From contig CM043702.1 of NCBI GenBank assembly GCA_023935145.1, positions 109,030,088 through 109,094,087 on the forward strand: 64,000 nucleotides of DNA. The letters are read 5' to 3'. The notes under the pieces are model-generated. The model did not search any database. It was not told the DNA's origin and was given only the letters and a program-made list of their open reading frames with translations. The position numbers and the translations under genes are program-made. Of this stretch, positions 46,280 to 57,000 are shown in pieces (the first letter of the stretch is position 1; every line of letters begins with the position of its first letter). Source of the DNA: Bretschneidera sinensis (lineage: Eukaryota > Streptophyta > Magnoliopsida > Brassicales > Akaniaceae).

Positions 46280-47183
46280 CTAGTTTTCATATTTGATTCA
46301 CATATGAGAATACTTACACATTAATTTTTTTTCTAAACATTTTTTCTTGACAAAAAAATAAAATTAAAAATAAAACACATCGTGTACCCTAAATAATATA
46401 ACTAGAAAGATTTAAATTATGTAGATTCGACATACAAATAAGTTAATTTGGAAGAGATTGCTGATCTGACTGATGTATCGCATTCGTCCGTTTAAACGTG
46501 AAACACACGTATGTTTTACTCAGATAGCTGTGATATATGGCACGTGAGGCGGGAGAGCAAAATCCTGAAAGTCCGTGGCATATACACGTGCTGATCCAAC
46601 ATAGATTACACAATCCAAGGTCTCGTTTGACTTCATCTAATGCTACCCACTCCAGAATTAACCAACAAGACATCACCTAATGGAGATCCATCTGAATAAT
46701 TGCCTTTTTATTTCACACCCAATCTGGTTACCCTCTCTCTCCCTCTTCAGTAATAATAGTACAAAATAATATAATTACTAGTGTAGTGATTGCTGGTCAA
46801 ACACGGTGATGAACCCACCAGCCACCACACCAAATGATACTCCGTTACTTCATTTCTTTCTCATCACCAAATTGTAAGGTTTCTTTTCTAATTTCTACTG
46901 TAATTAATTATCAACACATGCAAAACTGGTGTGCCGTTGCCTTCACGATCACTACATTTAACCTATTAATGTCGCTTCAGTGAGAAAGGGAATCCTATGG
47001 CTGCCTTCTATTATTTATCATCTCCACTACACTATTTAATTTTCCCTTCATTATTATCAATATACATTTATTATTTACTACCCCGGTAATTTAACTACTT
47101 TAAATTTTATTAATGTGGCACTAATTTTTTTTCCTTTTTATCCTTTAATAGTAGTAATTATTATAATAATTATGATAAAAACT
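46280..47183. other. Unassigned sequence between the hAT element and element E
   Basis: Includes a 77-codon minus-strand frame (46443-46676) with no recognised motif and two CACGTG G-box cores (46541-46546, 46585-46590). The last 80 bases become ATT-rich and are the insertion site of element E. No gene can be supported. Confidence 0.35.
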
Positions 47184-47188
47184 ATTAT

Positions 47189-47768
47189 TGATGCCGAAAA
47201 TCTGCTAGGGACTCAAACAGCCGAGGAGCGAAACCTGCACACACGAAATGAGTAGAAAACCTAAAGTCGACTAAGGACCGGATGGGGTGCCTCCGAGGGA
47301 CTATCCGGTGCCTAAGTTAGAATAAGGCTTTGAGAATATGGAGAGCTTAAACAGAGCTATGAATGATAAGTGAATGAACTTTTTGATTTGTGAGAGCTCC
47401 TTTTTATAGTTTGTTGGAGCAAAGTCCGATTAAGAGATTGACTTTAGTGTTGTGATAGGAATATAATTCATTTGGAGTTATCAATAAGCTGTTTGATTTG
47501 TGAGAGCCCCATTTATAATATGTCAAAGCAGAGTTCGATTATGAGAATGACTTTAGTGTTGTCATAGGAATATAATTCCTTTGGAGTTATCCATAAGCTG
47601 TATTGGTTTAAATAGGAGCTTTATCCATTAATTGGAGTGTTACTGTAGTATAGCGGTGTTTGGCATGAAATTACCATAGTGCCCCTTGCTAGGTGTCCAT
47701 GCATGATTAGTTGATCTGTTTAAGCCGTGAAATTACTCGTTTACCCCTAGAATTTGCTACGTGTCGCA
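47189..47768 (-). repeat. 3' LTR of element E
   Basis: 580 bp, plus strand TGATGCCGAAAATCTGC...CGTGTCGCA. It contains a partial internal repeat of AAGTCCGATTAAGAGA.TGACTTTAGTGTTG (about 47424 and 47532). Matches 55899-56488 throughout. Confidence 0.8.
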
Positions 47769-48064
47769 ATGTTATTGGAGATGGAGATGGAATTTTCCCC
47801 TACATCAAATGCCACCCACTTCTTTAAGTGCAGTTATGCTGTTAGGAAGTAGGTTGTATGGATTATGTTGCGAGATTCAGATCAGTTTAAGGTACTCGAG
47901 TACTATAGAGGTGAGAGGATGGGGACTTGAATTTTGTTCGAGTATTCATATGGAGTATTGTAGGGCTACTCTCTGAGGATGTTTGAGGAGAATAGCTTAG
48001 CACTACCTGCACAGGTGGGGACGTAGACTCCAAGGAGACCTGACAGGTCAATGTTCTTTTAGAG

Positions 48065-48780
48065 TTTAGGGCGAATAGGTCCGAAGAGTTGATACTTAAT
48101 CAAACTGCTCGGAGGTATGGAGAATAGGTCTGAGGAGTTGATACTCAATCAAATTGCTCGGAGGTATGGCAAATAGGTCTAAGGAATTGATACTCAATCA
48201 AACTACTCGAAGATATAGCGAATATGTCTGAGGAGTTTATACTCAATTTAACTGCTTGGAGGTATGGCGAATAAGTCCGAGGAATTGACACTCAATCAAA
48301 CTACTCGGAGATATGGCGAATAGGTCCGAAGAGTTGATACTCAATAAAACTGTTAAGAGGTATGGCAAATAGGTCTGAGGAGTTAATATTCAATCAAACT
48401 GCACGGACATATGGCGAATAAGTCTGAGGAGAATGACATGAAGTCAAACTGCTCGGAGTTTAGTGAATAGATCCGAGGAGAATGACATGGAGTCAAACTA
48501 CTCGAAGTTTAGTGAATAGGTCCAAGGAGAATGATATGGAGTCAAATTGCTAGGAGTTTGGGAAACAGGTTCGAGGAGAATGACATGGAGTCCAACAGCT
48601 CGGAGTTTGACGAACAGGTCTGAAAAGAAAGATATGGAGTCAAACTGCTCAGAGTTTGGCGAATAAGTCCGAGGAGAATGACATAGAGTCAAACTTCTCG
48701 AAAATTGATAGAGACTTCTGAGGAGATTTGCAATGAGTCAAACTCTTCGAAGAATTGGGATTATCTCCGAAGAGAACGTT
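48065..48780. repeat. Minisatellite, 49-bp unit, about 14 copies in two subtypes
   Basis: The unit begins GAATAGGTCCGAGGAG and ends in CTCGGAGGTATGGC or CTCGGAGTTTGGC. The first seven or so units carry TTGATACTCAATCAAACTG, the next six carry ATGACATGGAGTCAAACTG, and the last one or two are diverged. The period is 49 bp, not a multiple of three, so it is not a protein repeat. It lies between the antisense gene and the 3' LTR. Confidence 0.9.
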
Positions 48781-49155
48781 CATTTGAGGTGTAAAATAGA
48801 TTCAGCTGAGGGCTTTTCTCCCCATTCGATCCCTATGGGCCTCTTTGTAGTGCCCCATGGCTTTGTAATTTTTTAGGCTTTTCTAACTGGGCCTGAATTT
48901 CAGATTTGGGAGCCTGTTGATTGGGCCAGAGTTCGAGTTTCATGATCCATTGGTCGAGTTAGGGGCTTTCTAGAATGTTTCTTAGACTTTAATGAGGGTG
49001 CATCGAGCCATCGTCTTTAATGTGCAGAATGGCGGCGCATGTCTTTGATTTCTTGAAAAGACAGGACATTTATTGGGTTCGTAAAAAGGCGGTGCTTTTA
49101 TATTGTTGATTACGGCTATGGTGATTACTCCTCATCGTTTACCATTGTGAGGGGC

Positions 49156-49166
49156 TTTATATAAGG
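49156..49166 (+). promoter_or_regulatory. TATA-like promoter of the antisense gene in element E
   Basis: TTTATATAAGG about 200 bases ahead of the first ATG (49367) of the antisense ORF, in a GAGGGGCTTTATATAAGGGA context that looks like a plant core promoter. The transcript would start near 49190. Confidence 0.5.
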
Positions 49167-49366
49167 GATAGGAGACCTCCATTTGTTTTCACTTCACTCA
49201 TTTGTAAGCAAGAAAGAGTTTGAGAGCTTTCAGAGGTTTTAGAAGAGCTCAGAGATTCATTGCTAAGGTCTTCAAAGTTTTAGAGAGCTCGAAGATCTTA
49301 GTAGTCATAAGCTGAGGATCAAACCTTTTCGGAGTATTTAATTGGTAGGTTCTTTCCTTTCCTCCC

Positions 49367-51282
49367 ATGTCTTATGATAATAGTAGTGGTAGGAGTAGAG
49401 GTAATGATGAAAGGAGTAGAGGTAGTGATGAAAGGAGTAGTAGTAATGATAGTAGAAGTAGTAATGAGGGTAATAAAAAAAGTAGGAGCATCAATAGTCT
49501 AGAGAATGAGGTGGATGACACCTTGGCTGGGTCTCGTGCCATAGCGCTTTATGATGGGGATGAAGTTTCTTCCACCTCTTCGGAGGGTAACCATGCTTTG
49601 TGCGAGCTTCGAGGAGAAATGGGAGAGGAGAAGAGGCCTAATTTGGTGTTTGGGGTAAACTCTGCACTAAATAAATTGAATGATGAAGAGCTCGAGGAGC
49701 TTAAGATCAAGTATAAGATCCCCGAGGAGTATATACTTAGGAACGCTGAGGTTAGGGACCGTTCTTAGGTTCTATGACATAGCCCTGTGTCAATTGATTC
49801 CCATCTCTGTATGCTTGTTGATGGCGTTCATATATGTGTGCATAAAAGTGGAGGAGGTGATGAACTTGAGCGTCTTCAATAGTCTCTTCCAAATTAATAA
49901 GCACAAGGAGTATTGTTGGGTGGTGTTGAGCTCAAGAGCCAAGAAATGCTTATTAAAAAAGATACCTTCCTCTATCAAACAGTGAAAGAAGAGTTTTTTC
50001 TTTATTCGGAGTGATAATGGTTTTAACCTTCCTTCAAAATGGGATATTGATATGGTAAAGCCCAATAAGAAACCGAACCTTCTGAGAGGGGAGATGGAAA
50101 CAGTGGCTAGGATTATAGCCAGGCGAATGGATGTTGAGCTTTTATATAAAAATTCTGAGTTGGCTAGGCCCAAAATCTGCCCGGAGGGGCCAAACAAGGA
50201 GCTAGGTTCAAATTCTGTAACTTAACTTGTTTTTTTTTTTATTTCTTTTCACTTAAACTTACACTTTGTTCCTTTTGCAGCGATGGAAGGAATTAAAGCT
50301 GCTCGGAGGTAGGTAAAGCAGTCCTAGAAGAGGAAGCTTGAGGAATCAGCTAAAGCTAAAGCTGGACAGTCCTCTAGGATGAAGGCTAACACTAGGGATT
50401 CTCATGGTCAGACTTCCCCTCCTCCTCCTCCTCCCCCCATCGTAATGGATGACAATCTTGTCCCAACTTCTTATCTTCTTGTTTCGATGGTCGTGGCACC
50501 AATTTAGACTCAACCTCCCGAGGTCCTGAGACCTGATCGGTATATCAAGGTTAATAACTCATGCTTCAGGAGCGCCAGCATGGCCCGAGAGCATTTGATT
50601 CGAGGTATTCCCCCGAGTGATGTTGCTCGGTTTACCTAGGAGCCCATAGAGGCTCTTGCGACGATTGTCGAAGGCTTGGCCTCTCAATTAACTTCCGAGC
50701 TTTGAAACTTTAGTGGTTTTTTGCTTTTTGCTTATAATCATGGATTCCTAACTTATTTTATTTTTCAGTCAAGTATAGCTTCAGGCATCCTCTCTCGCTG
50801 CTGTCTTGACCTTGATAAGAAGTTGAGGGATTGCCACAACTTTATTTGGACTTTGCAAGAATCCCTTGCAAAGAATGTGGTGGAGTTTAGGCATCTAGAG
50901 AGGGGGAAAACCCTTATAGTGGAGGACCTGGAGGAGGCCTAGGCAGAGAGTGACGTAGCACAGGCTGAGGCAAGGAGGTTCTAAGCTGATAAGGAGGTCG
51001 AAAAGGAGGCTATCGTGGAGAAGGCCTTGGCATACTTCAAAGAGTCTCAGGAGTTCAAGTCTATCATGGAGGTTGCTGTTGGGGACTTCTACCTTAAGGG
51101 CTTCGAGGAGGCCAAGCAGTAGGCCTCAAAGGCTTATCCGGAGCAGGACTTCTCCATGGTGGACATTCCTTCTAATGATGATGAGGGCACCAGGACTGTG
51201 GGTGATGGCGACGACCATGCTCGAGCCGTCAAGTAATCCAGAAGGGCTGAGAAAGAGAAGAAGAATGTAGACATAGATTAGG
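49367..51282 (+). pseudogene. Antisense spliced ORF of element E ('putative gypsy-type transposon' domain)
   Basis: Starts MSYDNSSGRSRGNDERSRGS (Ser/Arg/Asn-rich). It continues to LNKLNDEELEELKIKYKIPEEY and, after a frameshift near 49760, into FYDIALCQLIPISVCLLMAF, FNSLFQINKHKEYCWVVL, and SSIKQ, stop, KKSFFFI (TGA where the family has tryptophan). This is the pattern of the plant domain usually named 'putative gypsy type transposon' (PF04195-like). A likely intron runs from GTAACTTAAC (about 50216) to TTTTGCAG (50280). A second likely acceptor is TTTTTCAG at about 50768. The C-terminal half (50769-51282) is charged and helical, coiled-coil-like, with several TAG stops. Function unknown; strand opposite to gag-pol. 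Confidence 0.7.
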
Positions 51283-51599
51283 ATCTTCCTTTATCTCTCT
51301 TTTTTGTACTCCCGGCCATTAGTGCCTTTTGTATACAAAAAATTCTAAGTTAAAGAAGGCTTCTATTTCGTTTTCCATTTAGTTTGTTCAATGTCAACAT
51401 ACTTTTGTGATCCAATAGGAGAGTCCGAGGGGAAAGGCTTTAAGCCTTCTTCTCAGCATAAGAGAAACTTTTGAAAAAAAATAAACTTAGCAAAAATGGG
51501 TTATTCCTTTATTTAAAAATATCTTAAGATTACATAAGCATTTAGAGAAAATAAGAGAAGCAAAATTGGTGAAAATGGATAAACTTAAAGAGAAATTGG

Positions 51600-51911
51600 A
51601 GAAACTCTAATGGTAGAACTTGCGGAGATTTTCGATGTTCCAAGTCCGTGGTATTGGATTTCCATCTAAGTATTCTAGTTTGAATGTGCCAACTCGACAA
51701 ACTCTTTTGATGCAGTAGGGTCCCTCCCAGTTTGGGAGGTGCTTTCTGTCTCATGAAAGTAAGATACTTCATTCTTTCGGAACGCCAAGTCATAAAACCT
51801 GAAAGTTCTCTCTTGGACTCGAGAGTTGCAATACCTTGATACCCTTTGGTGATAGGTGGCGAGCTTGGTTTGGGCCTTATCTTTAGCCTTGTCGATAAGA
51901 TCGGCGTTCAT
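51600..51911 (-). pseudogene. Integrase C-terminal tail of element E (core deleted)
   Basis: Landmarks LIDKAKDKAQTKLATYHQRV and RVQERTFRFYDLAFRKNEV, then after a frameshift [21 protein letters not shown] and [13 protein letters not shown], the GPY-type end of Tat integrases. It starts about 90 bases after the end of RNase H, so the zinc-binding and catalytic integrase parts are missing. Confidence 0.75.
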
Positions 51912-52003
51912 CCTTAGGGCTTCCTCATTGGTTTTTTACAAGGAGCTCTAGGGCAAAAGAAGCACCACATATCGTCTACATATAGTGTCTAACTCAAAGT
52001 TTG

Positions 52004-52408
52004 TTAAGTTTCCTCGGGTGCTTGTGTTTCAGCCGAGACATTGGGGAATGTTGTTTCCACTATAAAATTCGCTAGGGCCTGAGCCTTGATGGTTGTACGG
52101 GGCTTGTATTGGATATCAAATTCCCCAAGTTCAATGAGCCACTTGACCAATCTTCTAGAGATATCAGATTTGTGGAGCACTTGCCTCAAATGATGATCAG
52201 TTAGGAGAATAACTGTGTGAGACTGGAAATATGACCGAAGCTTCCGAGCTGTGATTAGGAGGGTGTATGCCATTTTTTCGATGGGGAGATATCGTACCCC
52301 AGTGCTGTGTAAGACTCGACTATTGTAGTAAATGGGATTTCGAACCCCAACATTCTCCCGAATCATAACAGAGGCCACTACATCCTGGTCTGCTGATATG
52401 TAAAACAA
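52004..52408 (-). pseudogene. RNase H of element E
   Basis: Frame of 134 codons: MFYISADQDVVASVMIRENV, RNPIYYNSRVLHSTGVRYLP, YFQSHTVILLTDHHLRQVL and LGEFDIQYKPRTTIKAQAL. This is the gypsy RNase H order, open over its whole length. It is separated from RT by a short break near 52410-52440. Confidence 0.8.
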
Positions 52409-52419
52409 AGGCTCCTCTC

Positions 52420-53550
52420 TAGTGGTGGGCTTTAGTCAGGAGCAATGGCGAACTCAAGTATTCCATCAGTTCCTTGAAGAATTTTTGGTTGTCCTCAATC
52501 CAAGTGTAATCTTTAGCTTTTCTGATAACTTTAAAGAAGTGTAGGCACCTCTTAGCGGAATTGAACATGAAATGGCTAAGCGCTGCTATACGCCCTGTCA
52601 GCCTATGTACATTCTGAGGCGGGTTCATATCCACAATTACCTTTATCTTCTCGGGATTAGCCTCTATTCCCCGCTGTGTAACCATGAAGCCTAGAAATTT
52701 TTATGTGGTGACTCCGAAGGTGTATTTGGCTAAGTTCAGCCTCATTTGGTGATGTTGGAGTATTCTGAATTCTTCCAGGTCAAACTCATGATCCTCATTG
52801 TTAATGTTTTTGACCAATATATCATCCACGTAGACTTCCATGTTCTTTCCAATCTACTTCTTGAAAATTTTGTTGATCAGTCTCTGATAGGTGGCCCCAA
52901 CAATATTGAGTCAGAAGGGCATCACTTTATAGTAGTACAGGCCTCGGTTGGTGACAAAAACAAATTTAGAATAATCAGATTGTTCCCTAAATATGTGTCC
53001 ATGAAACTGAGTAGTTTATGCCCAAATGTGGCGTCGATAACTTATCGATCGGCAGAAGAGGAAGTTGTCTTTCAAAAAAGCTTTGTTTAGATCTATGAAA
53101 TCAATGCAAATCTTCCACGTACCATTGGCCTTCTTGACCATTACGATGTTGGCGACCTATTTTGGGTAGTTAGCCTCTTGGATGAAATCAACCGCAAGAA
53201 GCTTATCTACTTCTTCTTTTATGGCGTTTTGTCGCTCTAGAGCAAAATACCTCTTCTAGATTTTTAGCTAGTGGTTTGGATCCACATTCAATTGGTGGAC
53301 AATAACTTCGGGATCAATCTCGGGCATATCAAAAGTTGTCCAGGCGAACAGGTCTTGATTTCTTAGGAGAAAGAAGATTAATGAATCATTGAGATCTTTA
53401 TAAAGGTTGGATCCAACCTGAACAGTTCTTGGGTCTCCTTCGTTCAGTGGGATGGCGATGAGTTATTCCATTGGCTAGCCCCGTGGGGTCTTGATTTTAT
53501 CCTGAAAATCTTCTACCTCCAAGGGTAAGGCTTTAGCTTTTTTATTGCCC
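52420..53550 (-). pseudogene. Reverse transcriptase of element E, several stops
   Basis: Minus-strand landmarks: LFAWTTFDMPEIDPEVIVHQ, KEEVDKLLAVDFIQEANYPK, NIVMVKKANGTWKICIDF and LNKAFLKDNF. The end of the palm has MEVYVDDILVKN (52,850 region), with the catalytic YVDD kept. [19 protein letters not shown] (52685 and below) is the thumb. At least five stops interrupt it. Confidence 0.8.
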
Positions 53551-54042
53551 TTAATAAAGTAAGTAACAGGTCCGAAAAGATTGATGGTTCCCTCTAACCT
53601 CCCTCACTCCTTGCCTTGTGGGGAACTTCATTTTTATATGGTAGGTGGACATGATTGAGCTCATCTCATTAAGTGTGGGTCTTTCAAGGATTACGTTGTA
53701 GAAAGATGGATGCTTGACCACCAAGAATGTGGTCATTATGATGGTGAGCTGTGGAGCTATCCTAGCGGTGACAAGAAGAGATATACCCCATTCGGCGAAT
53801 ATAGGAGTTTCGGAGAAGCCGTGTAATGTAGAAGATACCGGCTTGAGCTGATCGTCCTTCAACTTCATCTTCTGAAAAGCGTCGTAACAGAGGATATCGG
53901 TCGAGCTCCCATTATCCACTAGAATCCGCTCGACATTGTAGTTGGCAATAAGCAGAGTAATGACTATGGTGTCGTCATGTGGAGTCTGGATTCCCTCCAA
54001 GTCATCATTCGTAAAGGATATTACTTGGTCTGTTTGACCCAC
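53551..54042 (-). pseudogene. Aspartic protease region of element E
   Basis: 163-codon open frame: FTNDDLEGIQTPHDDTIVIT, then VERILVDNGSSTDILCYDAF with the intact D-N-G-type active site of this lineage, FSETPIFAEWG, SFYNVILERPTLNEM and STYHIKMKFPTRQGV. It is the best-kept domain of the element, but it is cut off from an intact gag-pol frame. Confidence 0.8.
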
Positions 54043-54049
54043 TTATGGG

Positions 54050-55710
54050 ATCCACTAACCGATGCCACTGATTGGGTATAAAACTTTCTTGCATGGGTGG
54101 ACTGTCCTCGTGCTGTTGGTCCTCCAAAAATAGTTTTGATGGTACTTGTGACAGTGGTGGTATGACCTTGGTCACTTTGAAAGCGCCTATTGCTTTGATC
54201 CTATCTTCTAGGACCTAGCCTAAGGCTTTGCTTTGGGCTTCAATGATCCTGATGTGATTGCTCAATAGTCTGCCTGTATGGGCAATGGGGACTTTGCCTG
54301 GGGTGATCTTTATAATCTTGAAACTAGCGAGGCCTGGTGTACTCTTTTAAGTATCCCCTTCAGATAAGGGATTCAATTTGTTGCTTGAGAGAATGAAATT
54401 CCTTGGTGTCATAACCATAGTGCCTGTGGAAGTGGAACCACTTTGCTCGATTCCTACTGGGATAGAGTGGTTTTGGTGGCCAACGAAGAATATCTTGGTC
54501 TTGGATATGTATAAGTATGTTGGTCCTGGAGGCATTCAACAGAGTGAAGCTTTCAAAGTTCAAAGCAATCTTTGCCCTGCCTTTCAGACGAGGTTTCTTG
54601 GTTGAGCTATCCTTTGATTCATTGGTGTCCTTTTTCCTCTTTTCTATTCCTCACTCTCTCTCCTTTCGAAATACCTAATCATATTTAGCAACCATGTACA
54701 CTTCAGCTCGAGGAAGGATGTTGTTCATGTCTTTGGGATGGTGCTTAGTCAGTTTGAAGCTGAAGGTTCCCGACTTAAGCCCATTTTGGAAGGCTAAAGT
54801 TTGAACTGTCGGGTCAAGATCCGGAATCTCTCAAGCAGCGACGTTGAACTATAAGATATGCTCTCAGAGCCTTTCTTCTTTGCATTGAATAATGATGAAT
54901 AGGCTTTGTGAAGTCTTTCGAGGCCTCTTGTTGCTCAGAAAGTGTGTTGCGAAGGCACAACTTAGTTCTTTGAAAGAGTCGATACTACCGGCCTTAAGGT
55001 GACAGTACCATGTGTTGGCAGCCTTCTCTAAGGTTAGGGGGAACGCTCTATACGTAACGATATTAGGATGGCAGTGCAACATCATGGTGGTCTTGTAAAG
55101 CTGAAGATGATCCATGGGGTCCATGGAGTCGTCATATACTTTTATGACCGACATTCGAAAATGCCGATGGAGATGAGCTGTAAGGATCTGTTGGGTAAAG
55201 GAGGGAGCCTGAAAGTTAAGTTGATCCAAAACATTAGTGTTCCTTCCTTTAAATGCTTCTTTTATTTTCTTGTCTATCTCTTCCAATCTCATGTTCAGGT
55301 TAGTGTGGTTCCTTAAGGATACTTATGACCTAGCCCCTACAGAAAGCCTAGAGGTGGAGTTATTTCGAGACTTGATCTTGGCATGCAGGGAAGATCCAGT
55401 GGTAGAGTGGCTATTGGTGGACTTGCTATGACCAGATTGCTTCCTTTGGCGGGGCTTTGCCGAGTACGCGAAAGTGAAGGAGAACGAGCTGGTGGAGGTA
55501 GAAGATGAATCGGCAGAGGCAACCGAGCTTGCCCTCTCACTTTAGCCGCTAAATTTGTAACCAGTTGGGTGAGTTCCTTGATTGTTCTAGGGTTGGTATA
55601 GTAGGTGCTTTCGGGTTCTCTTAGACATTAGGATTTGTTGGGTCTGATTGAAAATGCAGGTCGTGCTTGGTGCGCCCATTAGATGGTTCACTGTTGCCAT
55701 TATACTCGGA
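54050..55710 (-). pseudogene. gag of element E
   Basis: Starts near 55710 (MATVNHLMGAPSTT) with a Pro/Arg-rich N-terminal part, then LEEIDKKIKEAFKGRNTN. The capsid core (frame 55292-54864) has PLDHLQLYKTTM-like DHLQLYKTTMMLHCHP, RAFPLTLEKAANTWY and FKELSCAFATHFLSNKRP. The C-terminal basic tail continues to about 54050 with stops. It matches F's gag. Confidence 0.75.
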
Positions 55711-55874
55711 GGCAGCATGTTCAAAGATAGCAGGGAGTTGCAAACTAGTTTATCAATTGCGAGTTGATGCTCATATGGTGGTCGAACTGGTTCTGGCGGT
55801 GTTCTTGGTAGGATTCTTAGGCTGCATCTTTGATAGATGAGTTCTTTGTACTTATAAATTTTGAGAAAAGAAGT

Positions 55875-55893
55875 TTCCCACATACGGCACCAA
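55875..55893 (-). promoter_or_regulatory. Primer binding site of element E
   Basis: The minus strand reads TTGGTGCCGTATGTGGGAA, five bases after the LTR, close to the TTGGCGCCGT.TGTGGGAA site of many Tat-like elements. Confidence 0.7.
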
Positions 55894-55898
55894 TTTGT

Positions 55899-56488
55899 TG
55901 ATGTCGAAAATCTGCCAAAGACTCGAAAAACCGGGGAGCGGAACCTGCACACACAAAACAAGGAGAAAACCTAAAGTCATCGAAGGACCGGAGAGGGTGC
56001 CTTCGGGGAGACTCTCTGATGCCAAAGTTAGAATAGGGCTTTGAGAATATGCAGAGCTTAAACAGAGCTAAGAGTTTGTGAATAATAAGTTAATATACCT
56101 TTTGAATTGTGAGAGCCCCCTTTTATGGTATGTAGGAGTATAGTCCGATTAGGAGAATGACTTTAATGTTATGATAGAAATATAATTCCTTCAGAGTTAT
56201 CTATAAGGTGTTTGATTTGTGAGAGCCCATGTTTATAGTATATCAGAACAAAGTTTGATTAGGAGAATTACTTTAGTGTTGTGATTAGAATAAAATTCCT
56301 TTGGAGTTATTTATAAGCTGTATTGGTTTAAATAGGAGCTTTATCCATTAACTGGAGTGTTACCGCAGTATTTGGGTGTTTGGCGTGAAATTACCACTAC
56401 ACCCCTTGCCATATATCAATGCATGATTAGTTGATTTGTTTAAGCCATGAAATCACTCTTTTATCCCTAGAGTTTGCCACATGTCGAA
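55899..56488 (-). repeat. 5' LTR of element E
   Basis: 590 bp, plus strand TGATGTCGAAAATCTGCC...CATGTCGAA. It matches the 3' LTR with scattered substitutions; its outer end has lost the canonical CA. Confidence 0.8.
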
Positions 56489-57000
56489 ATTTTATTATAA
56501 TTATAATAAAAAAAATAATAATAATTATTATAATAACTATATTAATACTGATAATGAGTATTATTATTATCATAATTATAATGCCGATAATAATGATAAT
56601 ATTATTATAATATTTTTTTCTTATATTCATAATGATAATAATAATAATTATTATAATTATGATGATAAAAATAATAATATAATAATAACTATTATTTATT
56701 ACTATTATCATAGGAATTATAATAATAAAAATAAAATAATATTAATTATTATTATTATTATTATAATAGAAAATGTAATAAAACTTTAAATGATGATGAT
56801 AATAATAATAAAATAGTAATAGTAATAGTAATAATTATAATAATTATTATGTTTATTAATTATCATTCTTATAATTATAATTTGAAAATATTATTATAGT
56901 AATTATAATAGTAATTGTTATAATTTTGATCATCAAAATTATAATTTAATAATAACTATTATTTATAATAATAATAATAATTAAACTTTAAGTTTTGTGA
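56489..57000. repeat. ATT-rich low-complexity tract
   Basis: About 500 bp of mixed ATT/AAT/ATA repeats, with occasional GATAATG. The bases left of element E (47120-47188) have the same composition, so E split this tract. Confidence 0.9.

Larger units (their letters stand above)
47189..56488 (-). mobile_element. Element E: Tat-like gypsy element with antisense gene and minisatellite, two LTRs
   Basis: 9.3 kb. On the minus strand: 5' LTR (56488-55899), primer site, gag, PR, RT, RNase H, integrase tail, then 3.5 kb of sequence before the 3' LTR (47768-47189). That long 3' part carries a spliced ORF on the opposite strand and a minisatellite. Extra ORFs between pol and the 3' LTR, some antisense, are known for the Tat lineage (Ogre, Grande, RIRE2). 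Flanks ATTAT (47184-47188) and ATTTT (56489-56493) are a likely target duplication with one mismatch. Confidence 0.85.

Noticed and set aside
48498..48692. 64-codon minus-strand frame with repeated peptide words
   Set aside because: It is the translation of the 49-bp minisatellite; the unit is not a multiple of three, so no true protein repeat exists.
56427..56789. Isoleucine- and tyrosine/asparagine-rich frames on both strands
   Set aside because: They are translations of the ATT-rich tract, not genes.
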